Position numbers and translations under genes: made by a program. From contig NZ_JAKIKY010000003.1 of assembly GCF_023349185.1 (NCBI RefSeq), forward strand, positions 372,001 through 436,000: a DNA stretch of 64,000 bases, given 5' to 3'. The notes under the pieces were generated by a model. The model made no database searches and was not told where the DNA came from. It was given only the letters and a program-made list of their open reading frames with translations. The stretch is from Shewanella aquimarina (lineage in GTDB: Bacteria > Pseudomonadota > Gammaproteobacteria > Enterobacterales > Shewanellaceae). Shown here in pieces: positions 50,870-60,736 of the stretch; position 1 is the first letter of the stretch, and each line of letters starts with the position of its first letter.

Positions 50870-51580
50870 CTACAAGCGCAGCATCTCTTTCACGAAGGGA
50901 ATGGTTAACTTACGCTGATGCACCAGAGAAGCCTTATCCAAGCGGTCGAGCACGTCGAAGAGGGTACGCAGATCCCGCGCCAACCGATTGAGCAGGAAAC
51001 GGCCCACATCTTCCGGTAACTGCAATCCACGCATCGCCGCACGGCGTTGCAGCGCGGCCAGCTTTTCCTCATCGGCCATAGGTTGCAGCTGATAGGTCAG
51101 CCCCCACTGCATGCGAGACACCAGATCCGGCAAGGCAAATCCCGCATCGCTGGCCGTTGCACTGGCACTCACCACCAGGGCGCAGCGCTTGTGCTCAGCC
51201 ACCCGGTTATAGAGATCGAATAGCGCCTCTTCCCACAGGGGATGTCCGGCTATGGCATCGATATCATCTATACAAACGAGATCCAACTGTTCCAGCCCCT
51301 CTAACAGCTCGGTAGAGATACTGGCATGAATACCCAGTGGCAGATAGAAGCTGCTGCGATTGAGCTCATTGGCTCTGGCACAGGTGGCGTGCATCAGGTG
51401 GGTACGCCCGGCTTTGACCGGCCCCCACAGATATACCGCCTTGTCGGCTCGCCCTTCGGCACATGCCTGTAAGCTCTGGATCAGCTCGTCATTGCCGGCC
51501 GCTGGATAATAACTGTTGAAGGTCTCATCGTCGGGCAGATAGACGGGTAAAGAAAGTTGTACCGGAGAATGGGGTGACAC
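50870..51580 (-). CDS. hda: DnaA regulatory inactivator Hda
   Basis: A 236-residue AAA+ protein that stimulates DnaA-ATP hydrolysis when bound to the sliding clamp. The clamp-binding motif QLSLPV is at residues 8-13. Walker A is GPVKAGRTH, Walker B LVCIDDIDAIAG, and arginine-finger/sensor segments follow. The start is a GTG with little ribosome-binding-site support. A DUF2066 gene precedes it on the same strand, 90 bp away; the uraA gene is divergent, a common Shewanella/Vibrio arrangement. Confidence 0.92.
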   Translation of the reverse strand: MSPHSPVQLSLPVYLPDDETFNSYYPAAGNDELIQSLQACAEGRADKAVYLWGPVKAGRTHLMHATCARANELNRSSFYLPLGIHASISTELLEGLEQLDLVCIDDIDAIAGHPLWEEALFDLYNRVAEHKRCALVVSASATASDAGFALPDLVSRMQWGLTYQLQPMADEEKLAALQRRAAMRGLQLPEDVGRFLLNRLARDLRTLFDVLDRLDKASLVHQRKLTIPFVKEMLRL

Positions 51581-51670
51581 GTATAGGGATCTCGATCTTA
51601 TCTTATGTGTGTATTGCCTGGGCGACCTAATTTAGCACTCAGCCTATTACCATTAGGCGCCCAGCTTACC

Positions 51671-52819
51671 TTAACGTCCTTGCCAAATATACTCATGGCG
51701 CGGAGTCTGTGACGATGATAACGGATCCACCATCTCATCGCCGCCCAATTCAGACTGGCTGTTTAACAAATTGGGATTATCTAACAGAGCCGAACCGTTT
51801 GCCGGCTCCATACTGCGGATCTTGGGCTCCAGGCTGATCAAACGATATAGATCTTCCTCGCTGCCGAAGAGCTCCAAAGAAAACTCGGCGCTGATCCCCT
51901 GAACCTTGGTCAGCGACACTGACTTAACCGCGCTGAGTTGATGCAGGTACTTCTCGATATCCAGCAGCTGCTGACGGTCGGTGATCTCAACAAAGGTAAG
52001 CCGGGTACTGTTGGCCTCACCGCTATCGGCGATGGCATAACGTGCCACATAGTATTGACTGATCGCCCCAAAGATCTCCGAGACTGCCACATCCATCCCC
52101 TTCACCTGGGTCGACAGCGTGCTCAAAGGGTTAAATAAAGGCTGATCGCTGCTTGTCGGATAGAGGGCGAGCTGAATATTCACCAGTTCGTCGGGCAAAG
52201 TGTCCAGTGACACCATGGCAAAATAGTCACTGCCATAACGCTGACTGGCCTTAGCCACGGTATCGGCAAACATGCCGCGCACATCGGTGACACTGATGGC
52301 CATGGCATCATCCAGATCCATCATAGGCAACAACATAGGAACGCCACGGGTCTGAGAGAGGTTGGCAATCTGGCTACGGCTCTCCAACATTGAGGCGTCA
52401 TTGAGTAGCTCACGCTTGCCTTCATTTTCCTGGGCCAACCACAAGAGTGTTAGTGGTCGTTGCTTGCCCCACACGGGTAACTTAGCCTCACGCAACAGAC
52501 TGATGATCTTGCTATGGTCGAACGAGGCCTGCAGATACTGCTCGCCACCCTGCTCCAGATATCCGAACTGGCGAATATAGGCGGTAGGCTGAGCTATCGC
52601 CTGAGCCACCAGGGGTTCGCTAAGGGCCATGCGATCGCCGGTATTTTTCAACACCACCTCTTCCATCGCCTGGCGTAGCGCCTGATTCTTCACCTGCTGG
52701 CTACGGTCGGCGATCTTAATCGCACTTCTATCCAGCTCGGTCACCTCGACGGCCGCTACATTAAGGCTCGCGGCGCAAAGCGCACCGGCAAGCATCACAG
52801 ATAAAAAACTCTTAAACAT
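51671..52819 (-). CDS. DUF2066 domain exported protein
   Basis: A 382-residue protein with a signal peptide (FLSVMLAGALCAASLNVAA) and DUF2066 domain, recognised by its position beside hda and by YIRQFGYLEQGGEQYLQASF. The C-terminus (after about 355) is low-complexity, with HEYIWQGR. No lipobox is seen. Function unknown; periplasmic location is inferred. The upstream region is divergent from uraA. Confidence 0.78.
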   Translation of the reverse strand: MFKSFLSVMLAGALCAASLNVAAVEVTELDRSAIKIADRSQQVKNQALRQAMEEVVLKNTGDRMALSEPLVAQAIAQPTAYIRQFGYLEQGGEQYLQASFDHSKIISLLREAKLPVWGKQRPLTLLWLAQENEGKRELLNDASMLESRSQIANLSQTRGVPMLLPMMDLDDAMAISVTDVRGMFADTVAKASQRYGSDYFAMVSLDTLPDELVNIQLALYPTSSDQPLFNPLSTLSTQVKGMDVAVSEIFGAISQYYVARYAIADSGEANSTRLTFVEITDRQQLLDIEKYLHQLSAVKSVSLTKVQGISAEFSLELFGSEEDLYRLISLEPKIRSMEPANGSALLDNPNLLNSQSELGGDEMVDPLSSSQTPRHEYIWQGR

Positions 52820-53016
52820 CCGTATCTATATCTATTCACGAATACAATGGCGGCAGTGTAACACATAAGCCTTGACCATGCCTGTCTGCAAATAGGGGCA
52901 AATTCGCTTTTTTGCCCGCCATTGACGAGGCAGGCCGGAGAATGTGATCAAGATAAGTGCAAATATGCTAGCAAGACGTTAACATTGTGCGGTTTAGCCA
53001 TAAAAAGAGAATAACA

Positions 53017-54252
53017 ATGAAACGTTTAGCAATCCCCCTACAGGGCGCGCAGATGCTATTTGTCGCCTTTGGCGCCTTAGTATTGATGCCGCTGTTAACC
53101 GGGCTCGATACCAACGTCGCCCTCTTTACCGCCGGCATAGGCACCTTGCTCTTTCAGCTCGTGACCAAACGCCAAGTCCCCATCTTTCTCGCCTCCTCCT
53201 TCGCCTTCATCGCTCCCATCCTCTACGGTGTACAGACCTGGGGCATTCCCGCGACCATGGGTGGCCTGATGGCGGCTGGATGCGTGTATCTGATACTGGC
53301 GACCTTAGTTAAATTTAGAGGCGATGCCTTCATCAAGCGCCTTCTACCGCCGGTTGTCGTCGGCCCGGTGATCATAGTGATCGGTCTTGGTCTGGCACCG
53401 GTCGCCGTGAACATGGCCCTGGGCAAGAGTGGTGATGGCGCCCTGGTATTGGTCGACGCCGAACATGCGCTGCTAATCTCGCTCGCCTCACTGCTGACCA
53501 CTATCACAGTGGCGATCTTTGCCAAGGGTATCGTTAAGCTGATGCCGATTTTGGCGGGCATCATAGTCGGTTATGGCCTCAGCCTCTTCTTCGGTGTGGT
53601 AGATTTTTCCCCGGTTGCCCAGGCAAGCTGGCTGGCCATGCCAAACTTTGTGGCGCCTGAGTTTAACTGGCATGCCATCGCCTTCATGATACCCGTTGCC
53701 ATCGCCCCGGCCGTCGAACATATCGGCGATATCCTGGCGATCTCTAACGTCACCGGCAAAGACTATATGAAGAAGCCCGGCCTGCATCGCACCCTGAGCG
53801 GTGACGGCATCGCTACCATTGCCGCATCGGCACTCGGTGGACCGCCAAACACCACCTACTCTGAGGTGACTGGCGCAGTGACCCTGACCAAGGCCTTTAA
53901 TCCAGCCATTATGACCTGGACCGCCATCACCGCCATCTTGCTGGCCTTTATCGGCAAGCTCGGCGCCCTCATGCAGACCATTCCCGTGCCTGTGATGGGC
54001 GGCATCATGTGTCTGTTGTTCGGTTCGATCGCCGCCGTCGGCCTTAATTCGCTGATTAAGAATCACGTCGATCTCAGCGAGCCAAGAAACCTCTGCATCG
54101 TGGGTGTCACCCTGGTGTTTGGTATCGGCGGCATGGCATTTGGTATCGGCTCTTTCAGCCTCACAGGTATAAGCCTATGTGGCATAGTAGCCATCACCAT
54201 GAACCTCTTGCTGCCTGAGGTTCACGCCAATCAGGAGCAGGAAGTCGCCTAA
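53017..54252 (+). CDS. uraA: Uracil-xanthine permease family transporter (UraA)
   Basis: A 411-residue NCS2 nucleobase:cation symporter with 14 helices. The TM1 segment GAQMLFVAFGALVLMPLLTGLD, VGPVIIVIGLGLAPVAVNMA and the substrate loop PVAIAPAVEHIGDI followed by GGPPNTTYSEVTGAV are UraA signatures. The ATG at 53017 gives the usual start; the open frame begins at 52987 with an unsupported extension. The protein probably imports uracil. A strong terminator follows. Confidence 0.9.
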   Translation: MKRLAIPLQGAQMLFVAFGALVLMPLLTGLDTNVALFTAGIGTLLFQLVTKRQVPIFLASSFAFIAPILYGVQTWGIPATMGGLMAAGCVYLILATLVKFRGDAFIKRLLPPVVVGPVIIVIGLGLAPVAVNMALGKSGDGALVLVDAEHALLISLASLLTTITVAIFAKGIVKLMPILAGIIVGYGLSLFFGVVDFSPVAQASWLAMPNFVAPEFNWHAIAFMIPVAIAPAVEHIGDILAISNVTGKDYMKKPGLHRTLSGDGIATIAASALGGPPNTTYSEVTGAVTLTKAFNPAIMTWTAITAILLAFIGKLGALMQTIPVPVMGGIMCLLFGSIAAVGLNSLIKNHVDLSEPRNLCIVGVTLVFGIGGMAFGIGSFSLTGISLCGIVAITMNLLLPEVHANQEQEVA

Positions 54253-54270
54253 AGACTTCCAAACAGCCAT

Positions 54271-54300
54271 AAAAAAGCCCTTCATGCGAAGGGCTTTTTT
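54271..54300. terminator. Intrinsic terminator after uraA
   Basis: A 13-bp stem AAAAAAGCCCTTC/GAAGGGCTTTTTT, loop ATGC; effective in either direction and also placed after grxD. Confidence 0.9.
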
Positions 54301-54353
54301 ACATATCAATCTGACTGAGATTAATTGACGCTATGGCTAGGCCTTAGCAGTGA

Positions 54354-54704
54354 TTAAGCCTCACCCTCTTGATCTGCATATTTTGCCGCCGTATCGGCGA
54401 TCAGGGTTTGTAGCTCACCCTTCTGGTACATTTCGGTCAGGATGTCGCAACCGCCGATCAGCTCGCCTTCAACCCAAAGCTGTGGGAAAGTAGGCCAGTT
54501 CGCGTATTTAGGCAGCTCGGCACGGATATCGGGATGCTGCAAAATATCAACATAGGCAAATTGAGCACCGCAGTTAATCATGATCTGCGCCACTTGCGAA
54601 GAAAATCCACAGCTAGGTAGCTTAGGAGACCCTTTCATATATACGATGATAGGATTTTCAGCAATTTGCTGTTTGATTTTTTCTACAGTTTCGTTTGTGT
54701 CCAT
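54354..54704 (-). CDS. grxD: Monothiol glutaredoxin GrxD
   Basis: A CGFS monothiol glutaredoxin involved in iron-sulfur cluster trafficking. Cys32 is in SCGFSSQVA, and WPTFPQLWVEGELIGGCDI contains the glutathione-binding TFPQ and GG-CD. ATG 54704 is used, with AGGA eight bases upstream; an extension to 54728 is not needed. It has 116 residues. A bidirectional terminator lies at the 3' side, and sodB is divergent. Confidence 0.93.
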   Translation of the reverse strand: MDTNETVEKIKQQIAENPIIVYMKGSPKLPSCGFSSQVAQIMINCGAQFAYVDILQHPDIRAELPKYANWPTFPQLWVEGELIGGCDILTEMYQKGELQTLIADTAAKYADQEGEA

Positions 54705-54935
54705 CTTCTTTCCTAAATTTTGCAGCAAAGCTACGTCAACAAATTTAGTCTATTGTACGCTAGGTTCACAGATAACGAAAACCTACTTTTTTCAGGGTTA
54801 TTCACTGAGTTAGGATACCGATTGAATTAATCGAAAAAATCAAACAAACAATGATTCACATCACAACTTTATGAGGTAGAATGTGCATCTGTGAGCAAAC
54901 CTAAAAAGACAATTGAATGTCAATGGAGAAAAAAC

Positions 54936-55520
54936 ATGGCTTTTGAATTACCAGCACTGCCTTATGCGAAGAACGCACTCGAGCCCCATATTTCCCAGGA
55001 AACCATCGAGTACCACTATGGTAAGCATCACAACACTTATGTAGTGAAACTAAATGGTCTTGTTGAAGGTACTGAACTTGCCGAGAAAAGCCTAGAAGAG
55101 ATCGTTAAGACTTCTACTGGCGGCATCTTCAACAACGCAGCTCAAATCTGGAACCACACTTTCTACTGGAACTGTCTAGCGCCTAACGCTGGCGGCGCAG
55201 CTACTGGCGACATCGCCGCAGCTATCGACGCAGCCTTCGGTTCTTTCGATGCATTCAAGGCACAGTTCACCGATGCAGCCGTTAACAACTTCGGTAGCGC
55301 CTGGACTTGGTTAGTGAAGAAGGCTGACGGTAGCCTGGCCATCGTAAACACTAGCAACGCTGCAACCCCACTGACTGAAGAAGGTGTTACCCCCCTTCTG
55401 ACTGTTGATGTTTGGGAGCACGCTTACTACATCGATTACCGTAACGTTCGTCCTGACTACATGGCAGCGTTCTGGAACCTGGTTAACTGGGAATTCGTTA
55501 ACAGCAACTTCGCTGCTTAA
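54936..55520 (+). CDS. sodB: Iron superoxide dismutase
   Basis: Cytoplasmic Fe-SOD, 194 residues. Metal ligands are visible: His in YHYGKHHNTYV, His in AAQIWNHTFYWN, and Asp/His in DVWEHAYYIDY. NFGSAWTWLV is typical for the Fe form, supporting iron over manganese. GGAG is seven bases before the ATG at 54936; the frame opens at 54891. Codon use is of the highly expressed type. A terminator follows. It is divergent from grxD, another iron/redox gene. Confidence 0.95.
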   Translation: MAFELPALPYAKNALEPHISQETIEYHYGKHHNTYVVKLNGLVEGTELAEKSLEEIVKTSTGGIFNNAAQIWNHTFYWNCLAPNAGGAATGDIAAAIDAAFGSFDAFKAQFTDAAVNNFGSAWTWLVKKADGSLAIVNTSNAATPLTEEGVTPLLTVDVWEHAYYIDYRNVRPDYMAAFWNLVNWEFVNSNFAA

Positions 55521-55536
55521 TCTTTCGACCCAGTGT

Positions 55537-55562
55537 AAAAGGAGCCTCTCGGCTCCTTTTTT
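55537..55562 (+). terminator. Intrinsic terminator after sodB
   Basis: A stem AAAAGGAGCC/GGCTCCTTTT, loop TCTC, then a T-run. Confidence 0.88.
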
Positions 55563-55741
55563 ATTGCCTAAGAAACAGTACATCTTTGCAAATACGGCCA
55601 TGTTTACGGTGAGATAAAACCCGCCAACGACTCAGAACTTCCGCTATCTAATACGCATTTTAGATACCTGTGTTTGCTTTGTATCCGAGGAAGAGCTAGC
55701 CCCCTAAAAAGGTTACACACAAACCCACACAAATCATCCGC

Positions 55742-55772
55742 AACAGTTGCAACTATTGCATTTGCAACTGTT
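55742..55772. promoter_or_regulatory. 11-bp inverted repeat upstream of prkA
   Basis: AACAGTTGCAA and TTGCAACTGTT are separated by nine bases. It lies just upstream of a -35-like TTGTCA (55772-55777) that is 17 bp from a -10-like TTTGAT (55795-55800), about 120 bp before prkA. It is the only structured element in the 373-bp gap 55521-55893 apart from the sodB terminator. Which regulator binds is unknown. Confidence 0.5.
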
Positions 55773-55893
55773 TGTCATTGTTTTTATTATCTTTTTTGAT
55801 ACGCAGATCTCGTTTACAGACTATTATTAGTAGTAGGTCACTGATTTTCAGTTGTCCCTTAAGACATATCGTTGGCTTTTCAGGGGGTGGAAC

Positions 55894-57828
55894 ATGGGCA
55901 TTTTCGAGCATTATCAACAGCGCTATGAAAAAAAACTAGACGAAGAATATTCGCTACAAGAGTTCCTGGCTATCTGTAAAGAAGACAGGATCGCCTACGC
56001 ATCGGCGGCCGAGCGTTTGCTGACCGCCATCGGCAAGCCAGAGGTCATAGACACCTCTAAAGATCCTGTGCTCAGCCGCATCTTCTCCAACAGACTTATC
56101 TCTCGCTATCCCGCCTTTAAAGACTTCTATGGTATGGAAGACGCGATCGAGCAGATCGTCGCCTACCTCAAGCACTCGGCTCAGGGGCTGGAAGAATCTA
56201 AACAGATCCTTTATCTGCTCGGCCCTGTGGGCGGTGGTAAGTCATCTCTGGCCGAGAAGCTCAAGTCGCTGATGCAACACGTTCCCATCTATGTCTTGAG
56301 CGCCAAAGGGGAACGCAGCCCGGTCAACGACCACCCCTTCTGCCTGTTTAATCCAGAGGAAGATGGAGAGCTGCTTAAGCGCGAGTACAATATCCCAGAG
56401 CGCTACCTAAAGACCATCATGTCGCCCTGGGCGGTAAAACGCCTGCATGAGTTTGGCGGCGATATCTCCCAGTTCAAGGTGGTTAAGGTCTTCCCCGCCA
56501 TCCTAGATCAGGTGGGGATCGCCAAGACAGAACCCGGCGATGAGAACAACCAGGATATCTCCTCTCTGGTGGGTAAGGTCGACATACGTCAGCTCGAGCA
56601 CTACGCCCAGCATGACGCCGATGCCTACTCTTACTCTGGCGCCCTGTGCCGTGCTAACCAGGGCTTGATGGAGTTCGTCGAGATGTTTAAGGCGCCGATC
56701 AAGGTGCTGCACCCCCTGCTGACCGCCACCCAAGAAGGCAACTACAACGGTACAGAAGGCCTGTCGGCCCTGCCCTTCAACGGCATCATATTGGCTCACT
56801 CCAACGAGTCGGAGTGGACCAGCTTTAGAAACAACAAGACTAACGAAGCCTTCCTGGATAGGGTCTACATAGTCAAAGTGCCCTACTGCCTGCGAGTATC
56901 TGAAGAGATACAGATCTACGAGAAACTGCTGACCAACTCAGAGTTGGCTCAGGCACCATGTGCGCCCTATACCCTGGAGACGCTGGCGCAGTTTAGCGTA
57001 CTGTCGCGTATCAAGGCGCCAGAAAACTCTTCTATCTACTCTAAGATGCGGGTCTATGATGGTGAGAGCCTCAAAGATACCGATCCCAAGGCCAAGTCTT
57101 ATCAAGAATATCGCGACTATGCCGGCGTCGATGAGGGGATGCAGGGGCTATCGACCCGTTTCGCCTTTAAGATCCTCTCAAAGGTGTTTAACTTCGACCA
57201 TAGCGAGATCGCCGCCAATCCTGTGCACCTCTTCTATGTGCTAGAACGTCAGATCGAACAGGAACAGTTCCCTGCCGAAACGGCTGAGCGTTACATGGAG
57301 TTTTTAAAAGGTTATCTCACCCCTAAATATATCGAGTTTATCGGTAAAGAGATCCAGACCGCCTATCTGGAATCCTATTCGGAATATGGCCAGAATATCT
57401 TCGACCGTTATGTCACCTATGCCGACTTCTGGATCCAGGATCAGGAGTATCGGGATCCAGAGACAGGCCAGCTGTTCGATCGCGCCGCCCTCAATGCCGA
57501 GTTGGAGAAGATAGAGAAGCCAGCGGGGATCAGTAACCCGAAAGACTTCCGCAACGAGATAGTTAACTTCGTGCTGCGTGCCAGGGCCAACAACGAGGGC
57601 TCAAATCCACTATGGACCAGCTATGAGAAGCTACGCACAGTGATCGAGAAGAAGATGTTCTCCAACACGGAAGATCTTCTGCCGGTCATCTCCTTCAACA
57701 CCAAGACCTCTACAGACGACCAGCGTAAACACGACGACTTTGTTAATCGCATGATGGAGAAAGGCTACACCAAGAAACAGGTCAGACTCCTGTCTGAGTG
57801 GTATTTACGGGTTCGTAAATCATCTTGA
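55894..57828 (+). CDS. prkA: PrkA family serine protein kinase (YeaG)
   Basis: A cytoplasmic 645-residue AAA+-type protein kinase. The ATP loop is GPVGGGKSS (residues near 108-116). It matches E. coli YeaG across its length, beginning MGIFEHYQQRYEKKLDEEY. ATG 55894 follows a GGGGGTGG stretch; the open frame starts at 55852. YeaG is induced by starvation and stationary phase. The following yeaH and ycgB genes form one transcription unit: a MIDAS protein and a SpoVR protein that usually occur with PrkA. Known to act as a kinase in Bacillus and Escherichia; targets unclear. Confidence 0.93.
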   Translation: MGIFEHYQQRYEKKLDEEYSLQEFLAICKEDRIAYASAAERLLTAIGKPEVIDTSKDPVLSRIFSNRLISRYPAFKDFYGMEDAIEQIVAYLKHSAQGLEESKQILYLLGPVGGGKSSLAEKLKSLMQHVPIYVLSAKGERSPVNDHPFCLFNPEEDGELLKREYNIPERYLKTIMSPWAVKRLHEFGGDISQFKVVKVFPAILDQVGIAKTEPGDENNQDISSLVGKVDIRQLEHYAQHDADAYSYSGALCRANQGLMEFVEMFKAPIKVLHPLLTATQEGNYNGTEGLSALPFNGIILAHSNESEWTSFRNNKTNEAFLDRVYIVKVPYCLRVSEEIQIYEKLLTNSELAQAPCAPYTLETLAQFSVLSRIKAPENSSIYSKMRVYDGESLKDTDPKAKSYQEYRDYAGVDEGMQGLSTRFAFKILSKVFNFDHSEIAANPVHLFYVLERQIEQEQFPAETAERYMEFLKGYLTPKYIEFIGKEIQTAYLESYSEYGQNIFDRYVTYADFWIQDQEYRDPETGQLFDRAALNAELEKIEKPAGISNPKDFRNEIVNFVLRARANNEGSNPLWTSYEKLRTVIEKKMFSNTEDLLPVISFNTKTSTDDQRKHDDFVNRMMEKGYTKKQVRLLSEWYLRVRKSS

Positions 57829-57840
57829 TCACCCGTACAC

Positions 57841-57856
57841 GGGGAGCTTGCTCCCC
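57841..57856. other. GC-rich palindrome between prkA and yeaH
   Basis: GGGGAGC-TT-GCTCCCC, a 7-bp stem with a two-base loop, directly after prkA and without a T-run. It might pause transcription or act as an RNA processing site between the two reading frames. Confidence 0.5.
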
Positions 57857-57876
57857 GCTAGTCTTGGGAGGTGCGC

Positions 57877-59145
57877 ATGGCTAATTTTATCGATAGAAGA
57901 TTGAATACTAAGGGAAAGAGTACAGTCAATCGTCAACGTTTTATCAACCGCTATAAGCAACAAATCAAAAAGGCCGTCAGTGACGCCGTGACCAGACGCA
58001 GCGTGACCGACATAGATAAGGGCGAGAAGATCAGTATCCCGACTAGGGATATCAGCGAGCCAACCTTTCATCAGGGACAGGGCGGCATGCGCGAGCGCGT
58101 TCACCCAGGCAACGATCAATTCTCCCGCGGTGACAAGGTTGAACGTCCCCCTCAAGGTGGCGGCCAAGGCAGCGGTCAAGGGGATGCGTCCAATTCCGGC
58201 GAAGGCCAGGATGACTTCGTATTTCAGATCTCTAAAGATGAATACCTCGAGTTGCTGTTTGAAGATCTGGAACTACCAAACCTGCAGCGCAATCGCCTCA
58301 ACAAGCTAGTGGAGTATCAAACCTATCGCGCCGGTTTTACCAACGATGGCGTGCCGGCCAACATCAACATCATTCGCTCGCTACGCTCATCACTGGCCCG
58401 TCGAATCGCCATGTCCTCCTCTAAGAAGGCGCTGCTGAATGAGCTCAAGGCGGAGCTAGAGGCCCTTGAGCAAACCCCCGGCTCGGAAGCTGAGAAGATC
58501 ATCGCCCTGAAAGAGCAGATAGCAGAATTAGAGGCTAAGATCGCCAAGGTACCTTTCATCGACACCTTCGATCTCAGGTACAACAACTTCGCCAAACGCG
58601 AGGTACCCTCTAGCCAGGCGGTGATGTTTTGTCTTATGGATGTGTCTGGCTCCATGGATCAGGCCACCAAAGATATGGCCAAACGCTTCTATATCCTGCT
58701 CTACCTGTTTCTTACCCGTACCTATAAGAATCTGGAGGTGGTTTATATCCGTCACCACACTCAGGCGAAAGAGGTGGACGAGCACGAGTTTTTCTACTCC
58801 CAGGAAACCGGTGGCACCATAGTTTCCAGCGCCCTCAAGCTGATGCATGAGATCCAGCGAGAGCGTTACCCCGAGAGTGAATGGAACATCTATGCCGCCC
58901 AGGCGTCGGATGGCGATAACTGGGCCGATGACTCCCCCACCTGTCGGCAGTTGCTGGAACACAAGTTACTGCCCGTGGTGCGTTACTTTAGCTATATCGA
59001 GATCACCAACCGCGCCCATCAAACCCTGTGGCGCGAATATGAAGGACTACAGAAGACTCACGACAATATTGCAGTTCAGCACATTAAGCAGGCCGAGGAC
59101 ATTTACCCTGTATTTAGAGAACTGTTTAAGAAACAAGCTGTTTAG
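57877..59145 (+). CDS. yeaH: YeaH family protein (DUF444, VWA-type)
   Basis: A 422-residue protein whose C-terminal half is a von Willebrand A-like domain with MIDAS motif DVSGS (in [11 protein letters not shown]). N-terminal half is basic and has a glycine-rich linker ([13 protein letters not shown], about 88-105). GGGAGG is six bases before the ATG; an in-frame start six bases upstream is less likely. The gene is between prkA and the SpoVR gene and is conserved as a partner of PrkA. Exact molecular role is unknown. Confidence 0.9.
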   Translation: MANFIDRRLNTKGKSTVNRQRFINRYKQQIKKAVSDAVTRRSVTDIDKGEKISIPTRDISEPTFHQGQGGMRERVHPGNDQFSRGDKVERPPQGGGQGSGQGDASNSGEGQDDFVFQISKDEYLELLFEDLELPNLQRNRLNKLVEYQTYRAGFTNDGVPANINIIRSLRSSLARRIAMSSSKKALLNELKAELEALEQTPGSEAEKIIALKEQIAELEAKIAKVPFIDTFDLRYNNFAKREVPSSQAVMFCLMDVSGSMDQATKDMAKRFYILLYLFLTRTYKNLEVVYIRHHTQAKEVDEHEFFYSQETGGTIVSSALKLMHEIQRERYPESEWNIYAAQASDGDNWADDSPTCRQLLEHKLLPVVRYFSYIEITNRAHQTLWREYEGLQKTHDNIAVQHIKQAEDIYPVFRELFKKQAV

Positions 59146-59153
59146 GGGGCCTT

Positions 59154-60686
59154 ATGAGTTCAAAAAAGAAGCGCACTGTATTAAATGATGGACCAGACTG
59201 GACCTTCGAGCTATTAGAAACTTACCTTACTGAGATCGAACGCGTGGCGGATCACTACCGCTTGGACACCTACAAAAACCAGATAGAGGTGATCACCGCC
59301 GAACAGATGATGGACGCCTATGCGGGCATAGGCATGCCCATAGGCTATACCCATTGGTCTTTTGGCAAGAAGTTTATCGAAACCGAGCAAGGTTATAAGC
59401 GCGGCCAGATGGGCCTGGCCTACGAGATAGTGATTAACTCAGATCCCTGCATCGCCTACCTAATGGAGGAGAACACCATTACCATGCAGGCGCTGGTGAT
59501 GGCCCACGCCTGTTTCGGCCACAACAGCTTCTTCAAGAGCAACTATCTGTTTAAGACCTGGACGGACGCCAGCTCGATCATCGACTATCTAGTGTTTGCC
59601 AAAAACTATGTCAGAGAGTGTGAGGAGCGCTATGGCGAGGAGCAGGTAGAGCTGGTATTGGACTCCTGTCATGCCCTGATGAACTATGGTGTGGATCGCT
59701 ATAAGCGCCCCAGCGAGATCTCTCTCAAAGAAGAAAAGGTCCGTCAGAAGGAACGTGAGGCCTACCTGCAGAGCCAGGTTAACGATCTCTGGCGCACCAT
59801 CCCACTGACCCCTGACACCCAGAAACAGCAGGCTGCGCCCAATTTTCCCGCCGAGCCCCAGGAGAATATTCTCTACTTCATCGAAAAGAATGCGCCCCTG
59901 CTCGAGCCTTGGCAACGGGAGATAGTGCGGATCGTACGTAAGATGGGGCAGTATTTCTATCCACAGAGACAGACCCAGGTGATGAACGAGGGCTGGGCCA
60001 CCTTTTGGCACTACACTATTCTCAACCACCTCTACGACGAGGGACTGGTCTCCGACCGTTTCATGATTGAGTTTTTAAAGAACCATACCAATGTGATCGC
60101 CCAGCCGAGCTATAACAGCCCCTACTATTCGGGGATCAACCCCTATGCCTTGGGCTTTAATATGTTTGTCGACATCCGCCGTATCTGTGAGTCCCCCACT
60201 GAAGAGGACAAGCGCTGGTTTCCCGATATCGCCGGCAGCAACTGGCTAGATACCCTGCACTTCGCCATGGAAAACTTTAAAGACGAGAGCTTTATCAGCC
60301 AATATATGTCGCCTAACATCATTCGTCAGTTCAAGTTTTTCAGCATCTTAGACGATGACAAGAAGAACTACCTCAGCATTTCGGCGATTCATGATGACCT
60401 GGGTTATCAGGAGATCCGTCAGACACTGTCCCAGCAGTACAATCTGTCAAATCTTGAACCCAACATTCAGGTGCAAAGCGTGGCCATCTCTGGCGATCGC
60501 TCCTTGACCCTACGCTACATCCCCATCAATCGCATTCCTCTGGACAAAAGCAGCCAGGAGGTGGTCAAACACCTGCACAGGCTTTGGGGCTTTAATGTTA
60601 CCTTGGAGGAGCTCAACGAACAGGGCGAGCCAATAGTGATTGCCAGCTGCCCGGAGAAGCTTTCGGAATCCGAACCTGCGGCTTAG
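59154..60686 (+). CDS. ycgB: SpoVR family protein (YcgB)
   Basis: A 510-residue protein of the SpoVR family: KNQIEVITAEQMMDAYAGIGMPIGYTHWSFGKKF and MAHACFGHNSFFKSNYLF are signatures. YcgB is part of the YeaG-YeaH-YcgB functional set in enteric bacteria, but there the gene is often at a separate locus; here it is contiguous, starting 8 bp after yeaH. No known enzymatic role. A terminator follows the stop by 7 bp. Confidence 0.92.
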   Translation: MSSKKKRTVLNDGPDWTFELLETYLTEIERVADHYRLDTYKNQIEVITAEQMMDAYAGIGMPIGYTHWSFGKKFIETEQGYKRGQMGLAYEIVINSDPCIAYLMEENTITMQALVMAHACFGHNSFFKSNYLFKTWTDASSIIDYLVFAKNYVRECEERYGEEQVELVLDSCHALMNYGVDRYKRPSEISLKEEKVRQKEREAYLQSQVNDLWRTIPLTPDTQKQQAAPNFPAEPQENILYFIEKNAPLLEPWQREIVRIVRKMGQYFYPQRQTQVMNEGWATFWHYTILNHLYDEGLVSDRFMIEFLKNHTNVIAQPSYNSPYYSGINPYALGFNMFVDIRRICESPTEEDKRWFPDIAGSNWLDTLHFAMENFKDESFISQYMSPNIIRQFKFFSILDDDKKNYLSISAIHDDLGYQEIRQTLSQQYNLSNLEPNIQVQSVAISGDRSLTLRYIPINRIPLDKSSQEVVKHLHRLWGFNVTLEELNEQGEPIVIASCPEKLSESEPAA

Positions 60687-60692
60687 AGGCAT

Positions 60693-60721
60693 AAAAAAAG
60701 CGCCACCAGGGCGCTTTTTTT
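60693..60721. terminator. Intrinsic terminator after ycgB
   Basis: A short 5-bp GC stem GCGCC/GGCGC flanked by seven A and seven T residues; symmetric, so also suitable for rplY on the minus strand. Confidence 0.88.
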
Positions 60722-60736
60722 ATTTCAGACTCGCCA

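Noticed and set aside
53488..54066. 192-codon minus-strand frame
   Set aside because: Opposite the uraA gene; Gly/His/Asp-rich shadow sequence.
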